64,000 nt of DNA from Actinomadura atramentaria DSM 43919 (GTDB taxonomy: Bacteria > Actinomycetota > Actinomycetes > Streptosporangiales > Streptosporangiaceae), in contig NZ_KB907227.1 of assembly GCF_000381885.1 (NCBI RefSeq), positions 1 to 64,000 of the forward strand, in the 5' to 3' direction. The translations under genes and the position numbers were made by a program. The notes under the pieces were generated by a model, which saw nothing but the letters and a program-made list of their open reading frames with translations, ran no database searches and had not been told where the DNA came from. Shown here one piece after another: positions 50,601 through 59,187 of this stretch. Position 1 is the stretch's first letter, and the number at the start of each line of letters is the position of its first letter.

Positions 50601-50996
50601 CAGCACGGGCAGGCCCGCGCGGCGCGCCGCCGCGACGGCCTCGATCTTGTTCCCGGCGAGCCGGAGCACCGCCGCGGGCGGGCCGACGAACGTCAGCCCG
50701 GCGCGCTCGCACGCCTCGGCCAGCTCGGGGCTCTCCGACAGGAACCCGTAGCCGGGGTAGACGGCGTCCGCGCCGACGCGCAGCGCGGTCGACACGATCG
50801 CCTCGACGTCCAGGTAGGCGCGCACGGGGTGGCCGCGCTCGCCGATCTCGTACGCTTCGTCCGCCTTCTGGCGGTGCAGGGAGAAGCGGTCCTCGTAGGG
50901 GTAGACGGCGACGCTGGGGATGCCCAGCTCATAGGCCGCGCGGAAGGCGCGGACAGCGATCTCGCCGCGGTTGGCGACGAGGAGCTTGCTGATCAC
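47628..50996 (-). CDS. pyc: Pyruvate carboxylase
   Basis: The product (1122 aa) converts pyruvate, bicarbonate and ATP to oxaloacetate, replenishing the citric acid cycle. Domains in order: biotin carboxylase (about 1-455; KLLVANRGEIAVRAFRAA, the glycine-rich KAAAGGGGRGLRRV ATP loop, EMNPRIQVEHTVTEEV), carboxyltransferase (about 520-800; TFRDAHQSLLATR and LHTHDTAGGQLATY), and biotinyl carrier (about 1050-1122; EAMKMEA with the biotinylated lysine). The length is normal. The start is GTG at 50996 with GGGAG 7 nt upstream. It is divergent from the AAA ATPase gene. Confidence 0.97.
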   Translation of the reverse strand: MISKLLVANRGEIAVRAFRAAYELGIPSVAVYPYEDRFSLHRQKADEAYEIGERGHPVRAYLDVEAIVSTALRVGADAVYPGYGFLSESPELAEACERAGLTFVGPPAAVLRLAGNKIEAVAAARRAGLPVLRSATPEPGAELAAADEVGFPLFVKAAAGGGGRGLRRVERREDLPLAVETARREAESAFGDATVFLEQAVERPRHIEVQVLADGAGHTVHLRERDCSVQRRHQKVVEIAPAPRLDAQLVRRLCADAVAFAREIGYVNAGTVEFLVDDRGEHVFIEMNPRIQVEHTVTEEVTGVDLVQSQLRIAGGETLRDLGISQDEVAVSGFAVQCRITTEDPANGFRPDTGRISAYRSPGGAGVRLDTGTAYAGAEVSPHFDSLLVKLTTRGRTFEDAVRRSRRAVAEFRIRGVASNIPFLLALLDEPDFGAGGVTTSYIADHPELLTARSSGDRATRLVRYLADVTVNKPHGEAPTDLDPAAKLPPLDPGAPPPGSRDRLLALGPARFAAELRAREALAVTDTTFRDAHQSLLATRVRTFDLVAAAPHLARATPELLSLEAWGGATYDVALRFLGESPWDRLAAIREAAPNLCLQMLLRGRNTVGYTPYPDSVARAFVAEAASTGVDIFRVFDALNDVERMRPAIDAALQTHALVEGTLCYTGDLSSPGETLYTLDYYLRLAEQLVAAGVHVLCIKDMAGLLRAPAARTLVTALRERFDLPVHLHTHDTAGGQLATYLAAIDAGVDAVDGAAAPLAGTTSQPPLQAIVAHTDFTPRATGLSLDALTELEPYWEAVRKLYAPFEMGLPAPTGRVYRHEIPGGQLSNLRQQAVALGLGDRFEEIERLYAAADRILGRLVKVTPSSKVVGDLALHLVAAGADPDEFAEHPERFDIPDSVIGFLAGELGDPPGGWPEPFRGRALDSRAHAPARAELTREEEKALAGPDVRDTLDRLLFPGPAKEYRETRAAYGDLSVLPTGPFLYGLRTGDEVAFDLEPGVRVLAGLEAVGELDEAGVRQVICTVNGQLRTLSVRDRSVAAEAPPVERADPAEPGQVAAPFDGSVTPRVEKGARVEAGDVVATIEAMKMEAAITAPVAGSVARVVVPGATRVQAGDLLIVID

Positions 50997-51200
50997 GACT
51001 CAACTCCCGTGGGGTCGGGGACGGCGGGCCGCCCCGACACGCGCGGCCTACCGGGCTCGGCGTCGAGCGCGTCCAACATAACGCGGCGCCCGTCCCGCCG
51101 GCGGGCTCGGTCCGGCCAACGGGACGCCGTGTCGGCGGGGAGCACCTAGGCTGTTCGACCGGGCTGTTTCGTTGAGGTTTGCGTTGCTTGAAGGGGGATC

Positions 51201-54200
51201 GTGTTGCGGCTACCGGAGCACCTGGAACTGCTGGTCGGCGACGAACCCGTCTGCGACCTGTACTTCCACGGCCCGTGGCGCGTGCCCGACGGCCTGTACG
51301 ACGAGATCCGCGCCCGGATCGACAAGCTCGCCGCCGACCCGCGCGCCGCCGGGCTGACCACCGACGCGCAGCCGCTGCTCGCGCCGCCCGCGTCGCTCGT
51401 CGTCGGCGACCTGGTCCTGATCGTGGACTTCCTGTGCGGCGCGGCGGCCGTGAACTCCGGCACGCACTCCCGGTTGCAGTACCAGTTCTTCAACTCCTAC
51501 ATGCGCGAGCCGCAGGACCCGGTGCGGCCCGTGACGGGCTGGGGCGTCACCACCGGCGGGTTCCGGCCGCTCGAATGGCTGGAGGAGTCCCCCGACCAGG
51601 ACCTCGCGCTCGCCCTCGCCCGCGAGTCGCTGGACGTCCTGGAGGGCATGGAGCCGCTGGAGCGCCGCCGCCAGGCGCTGATCAAGCTGTACGACGACCC
51701 GCCGCCCGACCTCGACATCCGCGCGCCGCTGGACGAGCAGCGCCGCGCGTGGATCGCGCACGCCTCCGAGGACATCGTCGCGGAACTCCCGGAACTCGCC
51801 GGGCCGATCGGCTACCTGGACTGGGTGTGCTCGGGCCTGCTGCCCGTCCACGAGCACCTGCGGACCGTCGCGCCGCACGACGAGACCGCCGTCGAACTCA
51901 TCGTGGACCTCCTCGCCCAGGCCGGGCTGGAGCAGGTGCCCGCCGAGCTGTCCGGCGCGCTCACCCAGGACCAGTTCGGCGAGGTGCTGGAGCGGTTCCC
52001 CGTCGTCCGCAAGGACTTCGAGCCCGCCGCCTGGTACGGCCGGGCGCGGGCGTGGCTGGCCCGCGCGCTCGGCGCGGGCGAGGCCGACGCGTGCCGCGCC
52101 TGGCTCGACATGGCGATGCGGTTCACCGGCTGCGCGCAGGGGTTCCCCGACGACGCCCGCTACCCCGACCCCGAGTGGATTCCGGTGGGCGAGTTCCAGG
52201 CGGACCTGCGGCGGCTCGCCGCGCCGCGCCGCCGGTACGTCAACCCGGTCGCCGCGACCGTCGGCGCGGACCCGGCGCGCCGCCGCCGCGCGAGGACGCC
52301 CGACGTCGGGACGGGCCTGGTCGGGCAGCCCGCGCTCGTCGCCGCGCTGGAGGAGATCGCCGCGAACCCCGGGCGGCCCGTCCGGCTGATGATCGTCGGC
52401 CCGGACGGCACCGGCAAGCGCGACGCCGCCCAGGAGATCGCCCGCGTCCTCCAGGACCGCCTCATCACCGGCCCGCCGCTGTGGCTCGCCGACGACTTCT
52501 TCGCGGGCAAGGAGGTCTCGGCGGGCACCACGCACCTGCACGTGGACGCCCGCGACTCCGCCGGGAACCGGCTCATGGTCATCGACGGGCTCGACGACAT
52601 CTCCCGCGACCCGCGCAGCGGCGAGGCCGTCGTCGAGGAACTGCACCGCGCGCTGGACGTCCACGACGACCTCCACGTCGTCGCGCTGTGCGAGCCGGGC
52701 GGCGACGAGCGCATCCGCGAGGTCAACCCCGGCCTCGCGCTGCGGTTCCAGGTCGCCTACACGCACCCGTTCAACGCCGACGGGTACGCCGAGCTGTTCG
52801 AGCGCGCGCTGCGGCAGCGCGGCGCGCGCGCCCACAAGCGGGCGCTGACCGCCGCCGGGCGGCTGCTGGCCGAGACCGCGCCGGTGCGGAACCTGCGCAA
52901 CGCGCGGCTCGCGCACCGGCTCGCGGACGTCGTCGTGGACTCCGTCCGGGAGCGGACGCCGCCCGGCGAGGAACTGGTCGTCAAGCGCTCGGACGTCCCG
53001 GCCGTCTTCCACGCGGGCCGCACGGCGGGCGACCCGTTCGCCGAGCTCGCCGCGCTGACCGGGCTGCACTCGGTCAAGCAGGAGATCGAACTGCTCGCGG
53101 CGGGGGCGAAGGCGGCGCGGCTGCGCCGGGAGGCGGGGCTGACCGTCCCCGCGCCCGCCCGGCACATGATCTTCAGCGGGAACCCGGGCACCGGCAAGAC
53201 CGTCGTCGCGCGGCTGCTGGCCCGCATCTACAAGGACCTCGGCGTGCTGTCGTCCGGGCACCTCGTGGAGGTGTCGCGGGCCGAGCTGATCGGCCAGTAC
53301 ATCGGGGAGACCGCCGTGAAGACGCGCGCGGTCGTGCGGCGCGCCGTGGGCGGGGTGCTGTTCATCGACGAGGCGTACGCGCTGACCCAGTCCGACCTCG
53401 GCGAGGACTACGGGCCCGAGGCCGTCGCCGAGCTGATCAAGATGATGGAGGACCACCGCGACGACCTGGTCGTCATCGCGGCGGGCTACGAGCGGGAGAT
53501 GCAGCGGTTCGTCGCGTCCGATCCGGGGCTGGCGTCGCGGTTCCCGACGACGCTGCGGTTCCCCGACTTCAGCGACGACGAACTGGTCGAGATCTTCGCG
53601 GGCCAGGCCGCGCAGGCGGGCCTCGAACCCGACGCCGCCGCCCGCGACAAGCTCGCCGGGCTGCTGCGCCGCGCGCCGCGCGGCCGGTCGTTCGGCAACG
53701 CGCGGCTGATGCGCAACCTCGCGGAGCGCTCCACCGCGCTGCAGGCCCGGCGCGTCACCGCGCTGCCCCGCGCCACCGCCGAGGACCTGTCGACGCTCGT
53801 CGCCGCCGACCTCCCCGACACCCTGTCCGGCACGACGCGCAACGCGCCCGCCGCCGACCCGCTGACGACGCTGGACGGGCTCGTCGGGCTGCGGACCGTC
53901 AAGGAGGAGGTCCACCGGCTCGTCGCCGAGGCCCGCACCGCCGAGCTGCGGCGCGCCGCCGGGCAGCCCGCGCCGTCCCCGTCGCGGCACATGGTGTTCA
54001 CCGGCAACCCGGGCACCGCCAAGACGACCGTCGCGCGGCTCATCGCGGCCGTGTACGCGCAGCTCGGGCTGCTGTCGTCCGGGCACCTGGTGGAGGTCGG
54101 GCGCGCCGACCTCGTCGGGACGCACCTCGGGCAGACCGCGCCGCGCGTCCGCGCCGCCGTCGAGCAGGCCCTCGGCGGCGTCCTGTTCGTGGACGAGGCG

Positions 54201-54674
54201 TACGCCCTCACCGGCGACGCCTACGGCCAGGAGGCCGTCGCGACGCTCGTGAAACTCATGGAGGAGTACCGGGGCGACCTGTTGGTCATCGTCGCGGGAT
54301 ACGAACGCGAGATGCGCGGTTTCCTGACCGCGAACTCCGGCCTGGAATCGCGTTTCCCGAAACGGCTGCGCTTTCCCGACTACAGCGACTCCGAACTCGT
54401 CGCCATCTTCGAACACCTCGCCGCCGCGGAAGGCTTCTCCCTGGCCGCGGACCTTTCACCCGCCCTGCGCTCCCTCCTGCGCGGCGCGGGCCGCGGCCCG
54501 TCCTTCGGCAACGGCCGCCTGATGCGCAACGTCCTCGACGCCGCCGTGGCCCGCCAATCCCAACGCCTGACGACCACGACAACCCCCTCCCCCACCGAAG
54601 TCACCACCCTCCACGCCGCCGACCTCCCACCCGACCTGTCCACCGACCCCGACCACACAGGCCTCTACCTCTGA
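51201..54674 (+). CDS. Three-module AAA ATPase (CbxX/CfqX-type)
   Basis: The product (1157 aa) has an N-terminal region of about 370 residues without recognisable domain, then three AAA modules. Module 1 (about 380-600) is degenerate: GPDGTGKRD and LMVIDGLDD. Module 2 (about 620-870) has GNPGTGKTVVAR and VLFIDEAYALTQ. Module 3 (about 895-1120) has GNPGTAKTTVAR, with Ala where the P-loop glycine before Lys is usual, and VLFVDEAYALTG. The CbxX/CfqX/SpoVK family includes Rubisco activase and EccA; they remodel protein complexes as hexamers. The start is GTG 51201 after AAGGGGG. The partner is unknown; Ser/Thr kinases lie downstream. Confidence 0.9.
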   Translation: MLRLPEHLELLVGDEPVCDLYFHGPWRVPDGLYDEIRARIDKLAADPRAAGLTTDAQPLLAPPASLVVGDLVLIVDFLCGAAAVNSGTHSRLQYQFFNSYMREPQDPVRPVTGWGVTTGGFRPLEWLEESPDQDLALALARESLDVLEGMEPLERRRQALIKLYDDPPPDLDIRAPLDEQRRAWIAHASEDIVAELPELAGPIGYLDWVCSGLLPVHEHLRTVAPHDETAVELIVDLLAQAGLEQVPAELSGALTQDQFGEVLERFPVVRKDFEPAAWYGRARAWLARALGAGEADACRAWLDMAMRFTGCAQGFPDDARYPDPEWIPVGEFQADLRRLAAPRRRYVNPVAATVGADPARRRRARTPDVGTGLVGQPALVAALEEIAANPGRPVRLMIVGPDGTGKRDAAQEIARVLQDRLITGPPLWLADDFFAGKEVSAGTTHLHVDARDSAGNRLMVIDGLDDISRDPRSGEAVVEELHRALDVHDDLHVVALCEPGGDERIREVNPGLALRFQVAYTHPFNADGYAELFERALRQRGARAHKRALTAAGRLLAETAPVRNLRNARLAHRLADVVVDSVRERTPPGEELVVKRSDVPAVFHAGRTAGDPFAELAALTGLHSVKQEIELLAAGAKAARLRREAGLTVPAPARHMIFSGNPGTGKTVVARLLARIYKDLGVLSSGHLVEVSRAELIGQYIGETAVKTRAVVRRAVGGVLFIDEAYALTQSDLGEDYGPEAVAELIKMMEDHRDDLVVIAAGYEREMQRFVASDPGLASRFPTTLRFPDFSDDELVEIFAGQAAQAGLEPDAAARDKLAGLLRRAPRGRSFGNARLMRNLAERSTALQARRVTALPRATAEDLSTLVAADLPDTLSGTTRNAPAADPLTTLDGLVGLRTVKEEVHRLVAEARTAELRRAAGQPAPSPSRHMVFTGNPGTAKTTVARLIAAVYAQLGLLSSGHLVEVGRADLVGTHLGQTAPRVRAAVEQALGGVLFVDEAYALTGDAYGQEAVATLVKLMEEYRGDLLVIVAGYEREMRGFLTANSGLESRFPKRLRFPDYSDSELVAIFEHLAAAEGFSLAADLSPALRSLLRGAGRGPSFGNGRLMRNVLDAAVARQSQRLTTTTTPSPTEVTTLHAADLPPDLSTDPDHTGLYL

Positions 54675-54809
54675 CCGCCTCCGGCCATTCCCCGGGACGA
54701 ATCCGCCGGTCGCCCCTCTTTCGGTGGACATGGCTTCTGACGCCCTCCCGGGAAATCGGTAATCTCCCGTCCGCTCGTGAACATCCGACGCGACGCCGAG
54801 GGAGACGCC

Positions 54810-56507
54810 GTGCGGGCCGACCAGTCGCCGTGGACGTCCGGCGCCGACCCCCTGACGCCCGCCGACCCCGAGTCGGTCGGCGGGCACCGCCTCCTCGGCC
54901 GGCTCGGGGAGGGCGGCATGGGCGCGGTGTACCTCGCCCTCGCGCCGGACGGGCGGCAGGTCGCCGTCAAGGTCGTCCGCCCGGAGCTGGCGGCCGCGCC
55001 CGCGTTCCGCGCCCGGTTCGCCGCCGAGGTGGACCACGCGCGCCGCGTCGCGTCGTTCTGCACCGCGCGGGTCCTCGACCACGGCGTCTCGGGCGGCAGC
55101 CCGTACCTCGTCACCGAGTACATCGACGGGCCGTCGCTGGCCGACCACGTCGCCGCGCGCGGCCCGCTCGCGCCCGCGCCGCTGCGCGCCCTCGCGGTCG
55201 GCGTCGCGACGGCGCTCGTCGCGATCCACGCCGTCCGGCTCGTCCACCGCGACCTCAAGCCGCGCAACGTGATGCTGTCCGCGACCGGGCCGCGCGTCAT
55301 CGACTTCGGCATCGCGCGGGCGCTGGACTCCGACGACCGCCTCACCCGCACCGGCGGCGTCGTCGGCAGCCCCGGCTGGGCCGCGCCCGAGCAGGTCTTC
55401 GACGGGCAGGCGGGCCCGGCGGCCGACGTGTTCGCCTGGGGCGCGCTCGTCGCGTACGCCGCGACGGGCCGCAACCCCTACGGGACGGGCAACCTCGCGA
55501 CGCTCGCCGCGCGCGCCCAGCAGGGCCGCCACGACCTGACGGGCGTCCCCGCCGAGTTCCAGACACTCGTGCGCGCGGCGCTGGAGCCGGACCCGGCCCG
55601 GCGGCCCGCGGCGCAGGCGCTGCTGTCCGGCCTGGTCTCCGGCCCCGACCCCGAGCGCGCCGCGACCGCCGTCATCGCCGAGGGCTGGTCGCCCGAGCGG
55701 CCGGCCGCGCCCGCCCCGGCGGCGCGGCGGCCCCGGCCGCTCTGGCTGACGTCGCTGGTGTCCGCGGCCGCGACCGCGGTCGTCGTCGGCGCGGTCAGCG
55801 CGGGCGCGGTCGCGCTGCTGCGCGACGACGCGCCGGACGAGGGCGCGGGACACGGGCGCGCGGCGGCGGCCGTCGCCACGACGCCGGGACCGACGCGGCG
55901 GAGCGAGTACGTCGGCCCCGCCAAGCCCTGCGCGATCGTCTCGCCGTCGCTCCTGGAGGCGCTGACGCCCGGCGCCGAGGCCCGCCCCACCACCGACGGC
56001 GCGGTGCAGGACGCGTCACTGGACGGCGCCCAGACCGGCTGCGCGTGGACGGCCGAGAAGCGGTCCGCGGACGACGGCTCCGGCCCGTACCGGCTCCAGC
56101 AGCTCATCGCCCGCGTCAAGGTGCGGCGCAGCGGCGCGGGGCGCGACGGGCCGACCGAGGCGGCGCGCGACTTCGCCGCCGAGCGCGAGAAGCTGAAGAA
56201 GAGGTCGCGGACGACGTCGGGCGGCCTCCGGTACGGGCAGCTCCAGGCCGAGCCCGGTCTCGGCTCCGAGGCGTTCCGGATGTCGGCGCAGGGCGACGAC
56301 CACGGGCGCACCGCGAGCGCCACCGTCGAGTTCCGGCTCGACAACGCGGTCGTCAGCGTCATCTACTCCTACAACTTCTCGCCGGACACCCCCGACCCCT
56401 CGTCCATCGACCTGAACGCGCTGGAGGGCACCGCGCGGGACCGCGCGCTGCGGGCGGCGCGCGACCTCGCGGCGAACCTGGCGGCGTGCGGGGAGTGCCG
56501 GGCATGA
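54810..56507 (+). CDS. Membrane Ser/Thr protein kinase with extracellular sensor domain
   Basis: The product (565 aa) has a Hanks-type kinase domain (about 25-285): GRLGEGGMGAVYLAL, AVKVVRPE with the ATP lysine, VHRDLKPRNVM, VIDFGIARAL and PGWAAPEQVF. After a Pro/Ala-rich juxtamembrane stretch comes one membrane helix (about 312-335), then about 220 extracellular residues with four conserved-looking cysteines (PCAIVSPSLLEALTP, GAQTGCAWTAEK, AACGEC). GTG 54810 is preferred because GAGGGAG lies 5 nt upstream; GTG 54777 is in frame without such a site. The next gene is ATGA-coupled and encodes a protein resembling this sensor domain. Confidence 0.93.
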   Translation: MRADQSPWTSGADPLTPADPESVGGHRLLGRLGEGGMGAVYLALAPDGRQVAVKVVRPELAAAPAFRARFAAEVDHARRVASFCTARVLDHGVSGGSPYLVTEYIDGPSLADHVAARGPLAPAPLRALAVGVATALVAIHAVRLVHRDLKPRNVMLSATGPRVIDFGIARALDSDDRLTRTGGVVGSPGWAAPEQVFDGQAGPAADVFAWGALVAYAATGRNPYGTGNLATLAARAQQGRHDLTGVPAEFQTLVRAALEPDPARRPAAQALLSGLVSGPDPERAATAVIAEGWSPERPAAPAPAARRPRPLWLTSLVSAAATAVVVGAVSAGAVALLRDDAPDEGAGHGRAAAAVATTPGPTRRSEYVGPAKPCAIVSPSLLEALTPGAEARPTTDGAVQDASLDGAQTGCAWTAEKRSADDGSGPYRLQQLIARVKVRRSGAGRDGPTEAARDFAAEREKLKKRSRTTSGGLRYGQLQAEPGLGSEAFRMSAQGDDHGRTASATVEFRLDNAVVSVIYSYNFSPDTPDPSSIDLNALEGTARDRALRAARDLAANLAACGECRA

Positions 56508-57274
56508 CGCTCCCCGCTCCGACCCGCGCGGACCCGCCGCGCCGGCGCGGACGCCGCCTGGTCCCGGTGCTGTCCTCGGTGGCCGCCGGGGCGGTCACGG
56601 CGGGGCTCGTGCTCGGGTTCGGCCTGCGCGGCGGGCACGTGCGCGATCCGCGGCCGTCTCCCGCGCCGTCGTCGGCGTCGCCCTTGCCGCTGCCGGGTCT
56701 GCTCGCGGCCGTCCCGCAGGCGTGCGAGAGCGTTCGCGCGGTCGCCGAGCGGCTCGTCCCGGACGCCGGGTTCTCCCAGCGCGGGACCGACCTGAAGCGC
56801 GCGGCCCCGATCGGCGGCTGCACGTGGGAGACGTCGTCCACCGCCCGGACGGGACTCGTCCAGCGCAGCCGCGCGCTCGACGTCGGGTTCCACCTGTGGC
56901 CCGCCGAGGACGCCGCGTCGTCCGCCTTCGCCGACGACCGCGACGTCCTGCGCGGCCGGGCGGGCGCCCGGCGGAAGTCCGGCGCGGATGCGCTGGCCTA
57001 CGGCCCCGCCGACGACGTGTCGGGCGTCGGCTCCGGAGCCGTCCGGCAGTACTGGACGCGCTCCGGCGCGGCGGACGGCACCGAGCAGCTCTCCGTCCGC
57101 TACCGCAACCTGGTCGCCACCGTGCGGTTCTCCGGCCGGGACGCGGAGGCGGGCCGGGCCGACGGCCCGGACCCCGACCCGACGCCCCTGGCCGAGGCCG
57201 AGGCGCGGGACGGCGCGGACCGCATCGCGCGCGCCCTCGTCGCGTTCCTCGACGGATGCGCCGACTGCCGCTAG
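56504..57274 (+). CDS. Membrane-anchored sibling of the kinase sensor domain
   Basis: The product (256 aa) has an Arg-rich N-terminus, one membrane helix (about 18-40), a Pro/Ser linker and an extracellular domain. Its cysteine pattern (ACESVRAVAERLVPDAG, PIGGCTWETS, and terminal GCADCR) mirrors that of the upstream kinase's outer domain (CAIVSPSLLEALTP, TGCAWT, CGEC). The two probably share a fold and a ligand or form a heteromer. It overlaps the kinase stop (ATGA). I do not recognise a named family; the function is inferred from the pairing. Confidence 0.75.
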   Translation: MTLPAPTRADPPRRRGRRLVPVLSSVAAGAVTAGLVLGFGLRGGHVRDPRPSPAPSSASPLPLPGLLAAVPQACESVRAVAERLVPDAGFSQRGTDLKRAAPIGGCTWETSSTARTGLVQRSRALDVGFHLWPAEDAASSAFADDRDVLRGRAGARRKSGADALAYGPADDVSGVGSGAVRQYWTRSGAADGTEQLSVRYRNLVATVRFSGRDAEAGRADGPDPDPTPLAEAEARDGADRIARALVAFLDGCADCR

Positions 57275-57277
57275 CCG

Positions 57278-57979
57278 TCAGCGGCGGCGGGACAGGGTCG
57301 TGGCCAGCGCCACCGCCAGGCCGAGGATCGCGCCGATGGCCGTGCCCTTCAGGACGCTGGAGAGCGCGCCGCCGAAGGTGAGGGCGGCGGTGACGACGGC
57401 CGCGACGGCCAGGGCGTAGCAGGTGACGAAGACGTAGAAGCCCGCGCCGAAGAAGACGCGGCGGCGGGGGCGCGGCGGGGCGTCGGGGCGTTCGCCCGCC
57501 GGGCCCGCCGACGCCGCCCTCGGCCGCTTGTAGTAGGCGAAGCAGACCCACGTCCCGCAGCGCTCCCAGCCCTCGGCGGCGGGCGGTTCGGTGCGCGGGC
57601 GCTCGGCGCCGGGGAGCATCAGCGCGCGGCGGTACTCCCAGCGCAGCGGGCGGTCGGGGTCGCGGTGGGTGACGAAGCGGCCCGCGCCGTCGATGCCGCG
57701 CAGCTCCCAGCCCTCGTCGCCGTAGGCGTTGAGGCGGCGGACGTCCTGGAACGCGTCGGCCGTCCAGCGCCACGTCTGCTCCCCGGCGGGCGCCGGTTCG
57801 GCGTCGGACGCGGGCGCGAGCCGGGCCGCGAAGCCGGCGGCGGGCCCGAACTCCTCCGCGGGCGGCCGTCCGCTCTCGGCGGCGAACGCCGCCAGGTCGT
57901 CGACGGTCGCCGCGATCTCGTCGCGCGGGACGCCCCGCGCGGCGAGCGCGGCGGCGAGGTCGGTGAAGTAGTCGCTCAC
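57278..57979 (-). CDS. HAAS-domain membrane protein paired with PadR
   Basis: The product (233 aa) begins with a HAAS-type helical domain (YFTDLAAALAARGVPRDEIA then DLAAFAAESGRPPAEEFG), typical of proteins encoded next to PadR regulators. A middle alpha/beta part follows (FQDVRRLNAYGDEGWELRGI then WEYRRALMLPG), which resembles small DUF domains seen in such partners, and two C-terminal membrane helices (about 178-225). The GTG at 57979 overlaps the PadR stop (GTGA). It likely acts as a membrane sensor or effector of the PadR switch; this is inference. Confidence 0.75.
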   Translation of the reverse strand: MSDYFTDLAAALAARGVPRDEIAATVDDLAAFAAESGRPPAEEFGPAAGFAARLAPASDAEPAPAGEQTWRWTADAFQDVRRLNAYGDEGWELRGIDGAGRFVTHRDPDRPLRWEYRRALMLPGAERPRTEPPAAEGWERCGTWVCFAYYKRPRAASAGPAGERPDAPPRPRRRVFFGAGFYVFVTCYALAVAAVVTAALTFGGALSSVLKGTAIGAILGLAVALATTLSRRR

Positions 57980-58314
57980 CGGACGTCTCCTCTCTCCAGC
58001 ACCGAGCGGACGGACGCGTCGAACGCGAGCCACAGCGCGCCCTGCTCGGCGAGCGTCGCGCGGCCGCCGGCGGTCAGCCGGTAGTAGCGGCGGCCCGGCC
58101 CGCGCTCGGCGGCGCGGAACTCGGCGGCGACGAGCCCGGCCTCCTCCAGCCGGTTGAGGACGGGGTACAGCGTCCCGCCCTTGATCTGCCCGAGGCCGGA
58201 TTCGGCCAGGTTCTTCGCGATCTCGTACCCGTAGCTCTCGCCCTCGGTGAGGCTCGCGAGGACGAGCAGGTCGAGGACGCCCTTGAGCCAGCTCGCGCGG
58301 CGGTCGGCGGCCAC
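57976..58314 (-). CDS. PadR-family transcriptional regulator
   Basis: The product (112 aa) is a PadR winged-helix protein: LKGVLDLLVLASLTEGESYG, YEIAKNLAESGLGQIKGGTL and YPVLNRLEEAGLVAAEF are the family core. The start is GTG at 58314. It lies between the CPBP protease gene (10 bp upstream) and the HAAS gene (overlapping), forming a three-gene operon. Two CCTA-N2-TAGG palindromes in the operon promoter are probable targets. Confidence 0.92.
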   Translation of the reverse strand: MAADRRASWLKGVLDLLVLASLTEGESYGYEIAKNLAESGLGQIKGGTLYPVLNRLEEAGLVAAEFRAAERGPGRRYYRLTAGGRATLAEQGALWLAFDASVRSVLERGDVR

Positions 58315-58324
58315 GGCGGCGCGC

Positions 58325-59026
58325 CTAGCGGGCCGGGACGGGCGCGGCGGCCGTCCCGGTCCGGGTCGGGGCGGACGTGAGCGCGAGCCCCCGCACGTCC
58401 ATGAGCACGTGCAGCGCCATGACGGGGAAGAGGCTGCCCGTCTTCACGTACACCCAGGTCAGGAGGAGCCCGAGCAGCAGGATCGGCGGCAGCGCGCGGA
58501 CCCCCTGGTACAGGTGCCCGACCGTGAAGACGGCGAGCGCGGCCGCGGCGGCGGGCCACGTCCCGCCGAGCGGCGCGGTGAACAGCGCGATGAGCAGGCC
58601 GCGGAAGACGATCTCCTCGGTGGTCCCGGCGGTGGCGGCCATCGCCAGGCCCGCGCCGCGCTCCCGCCGCGTGCGGGGCAGCAGCGCGCCGATCGCCGCG
58701 GGCGGGCGGCCGAACCGCGCGGCCAGCGCCGTCGCGACGGCGGCCCCGCCGACGAGGCCGTAGGCGAGCCCCGGCCGGTCCGGCGCGCGCAGCCCGAGGT
58801 CGGCCCAGGAGACGCCCGGGGAGAGCAGCACGATCGCGGCGGCGACGGCGACCCACGCCCAGGACCGTCCGATCCAGCGGGCGTACACGCGGGTGAGCGC
58901 GGCGGCGTCGCGCTCCCGCGTCCGGACGAGCCGCGCGTGCTCGCGCCGGCCGAGCAGCGGTTCGACCACGGCGAGGTGGACGGTCAGCAGCGCGGCGAGC
59001 ACGAGCGCCGGGACGGAGAAGTGCAT
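58325..59026 (-). CDS. CPBP (CAAX/Abi) intramembrane protease-family protein
   Basis: The product (233 aa) has about 7 hydrophobic helices and the CPBP motifs TTEEIVFRGLLIALF (E-E-x3-R), FTVGHLYQG (H in the second motif) and LFPVMALHVLMDV (third motif H). Members cleave prenylated proteins or, in bacteria, act in bacteriocin immunity and signalling. ATG 59026 with GGAGGG 4-5 nt upstream is my choice; ATG 59038 adds MEGP. First gene of the operon with PadR and the HAAS protein. Confidence 0.88.
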   Translation of the reverse strand: MHFSVPALVLAALLTVHLAVVEPLLGRREHARLVRTRERDAAALTRVYARWIGRSWAWVAVAAAIVLLSPGVSWADLGLRAPDRPGLAYGLVGGAAVATALAARFGRPPAAIGALLPRTRRERGAGLAMAATAGTTEEIVFRGLLIALFTAPLGGTWPAAAAALAVFTVGHLYQGVRALPPILLLGLLLTWVYVKTGSLFPVMALHVLMDVRGLALTSAPTRTGTAAAPVPAR

Positions 59027-59059
59027 CGGACCCTCCATGAGGTCGGGGTGGCAAGCTAG

Positions 59060-59098
59060 ACCCTAAAGCGACCTAGATAGGAATGCAACCTAAGTAGG
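59060..59098 (-). promoter_or_regulatory. Promoter and twin operators of the CPBP-PadR-HAAS operon
   Basis: On the minus strand TTGCAT (59083-59088) and TAGGGT (59060-59065) are separated by 17 bp, a good -35/-10 pair. Two palindromes, CCTAGATAGG (59072-59081) and CCTAAGTAGG (59089-59098), lie inside and just upstream of the promoter with centres 17 bp apart. PadR binding here would repress the operon. Confidence 0.65.
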
Positions 59099-59187
59099 AA
59101 GGTTTGCGGATATATGAGCGGGAATACATCCGGCGATCATGAGGTTGGAGTGATCGACACGCCCCCGACCCGCCTGGAGGTTCCCCC

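Noticed and set aside
46258..50712. 1484-aa minus-strand frame spanning pyc and the beta-lactamase-like gene
   Set aside because: Its N-terminal two thirds are an out-of-frame shadow of pyruvate carboxylase; only the last part (from 47541) is a real gene.
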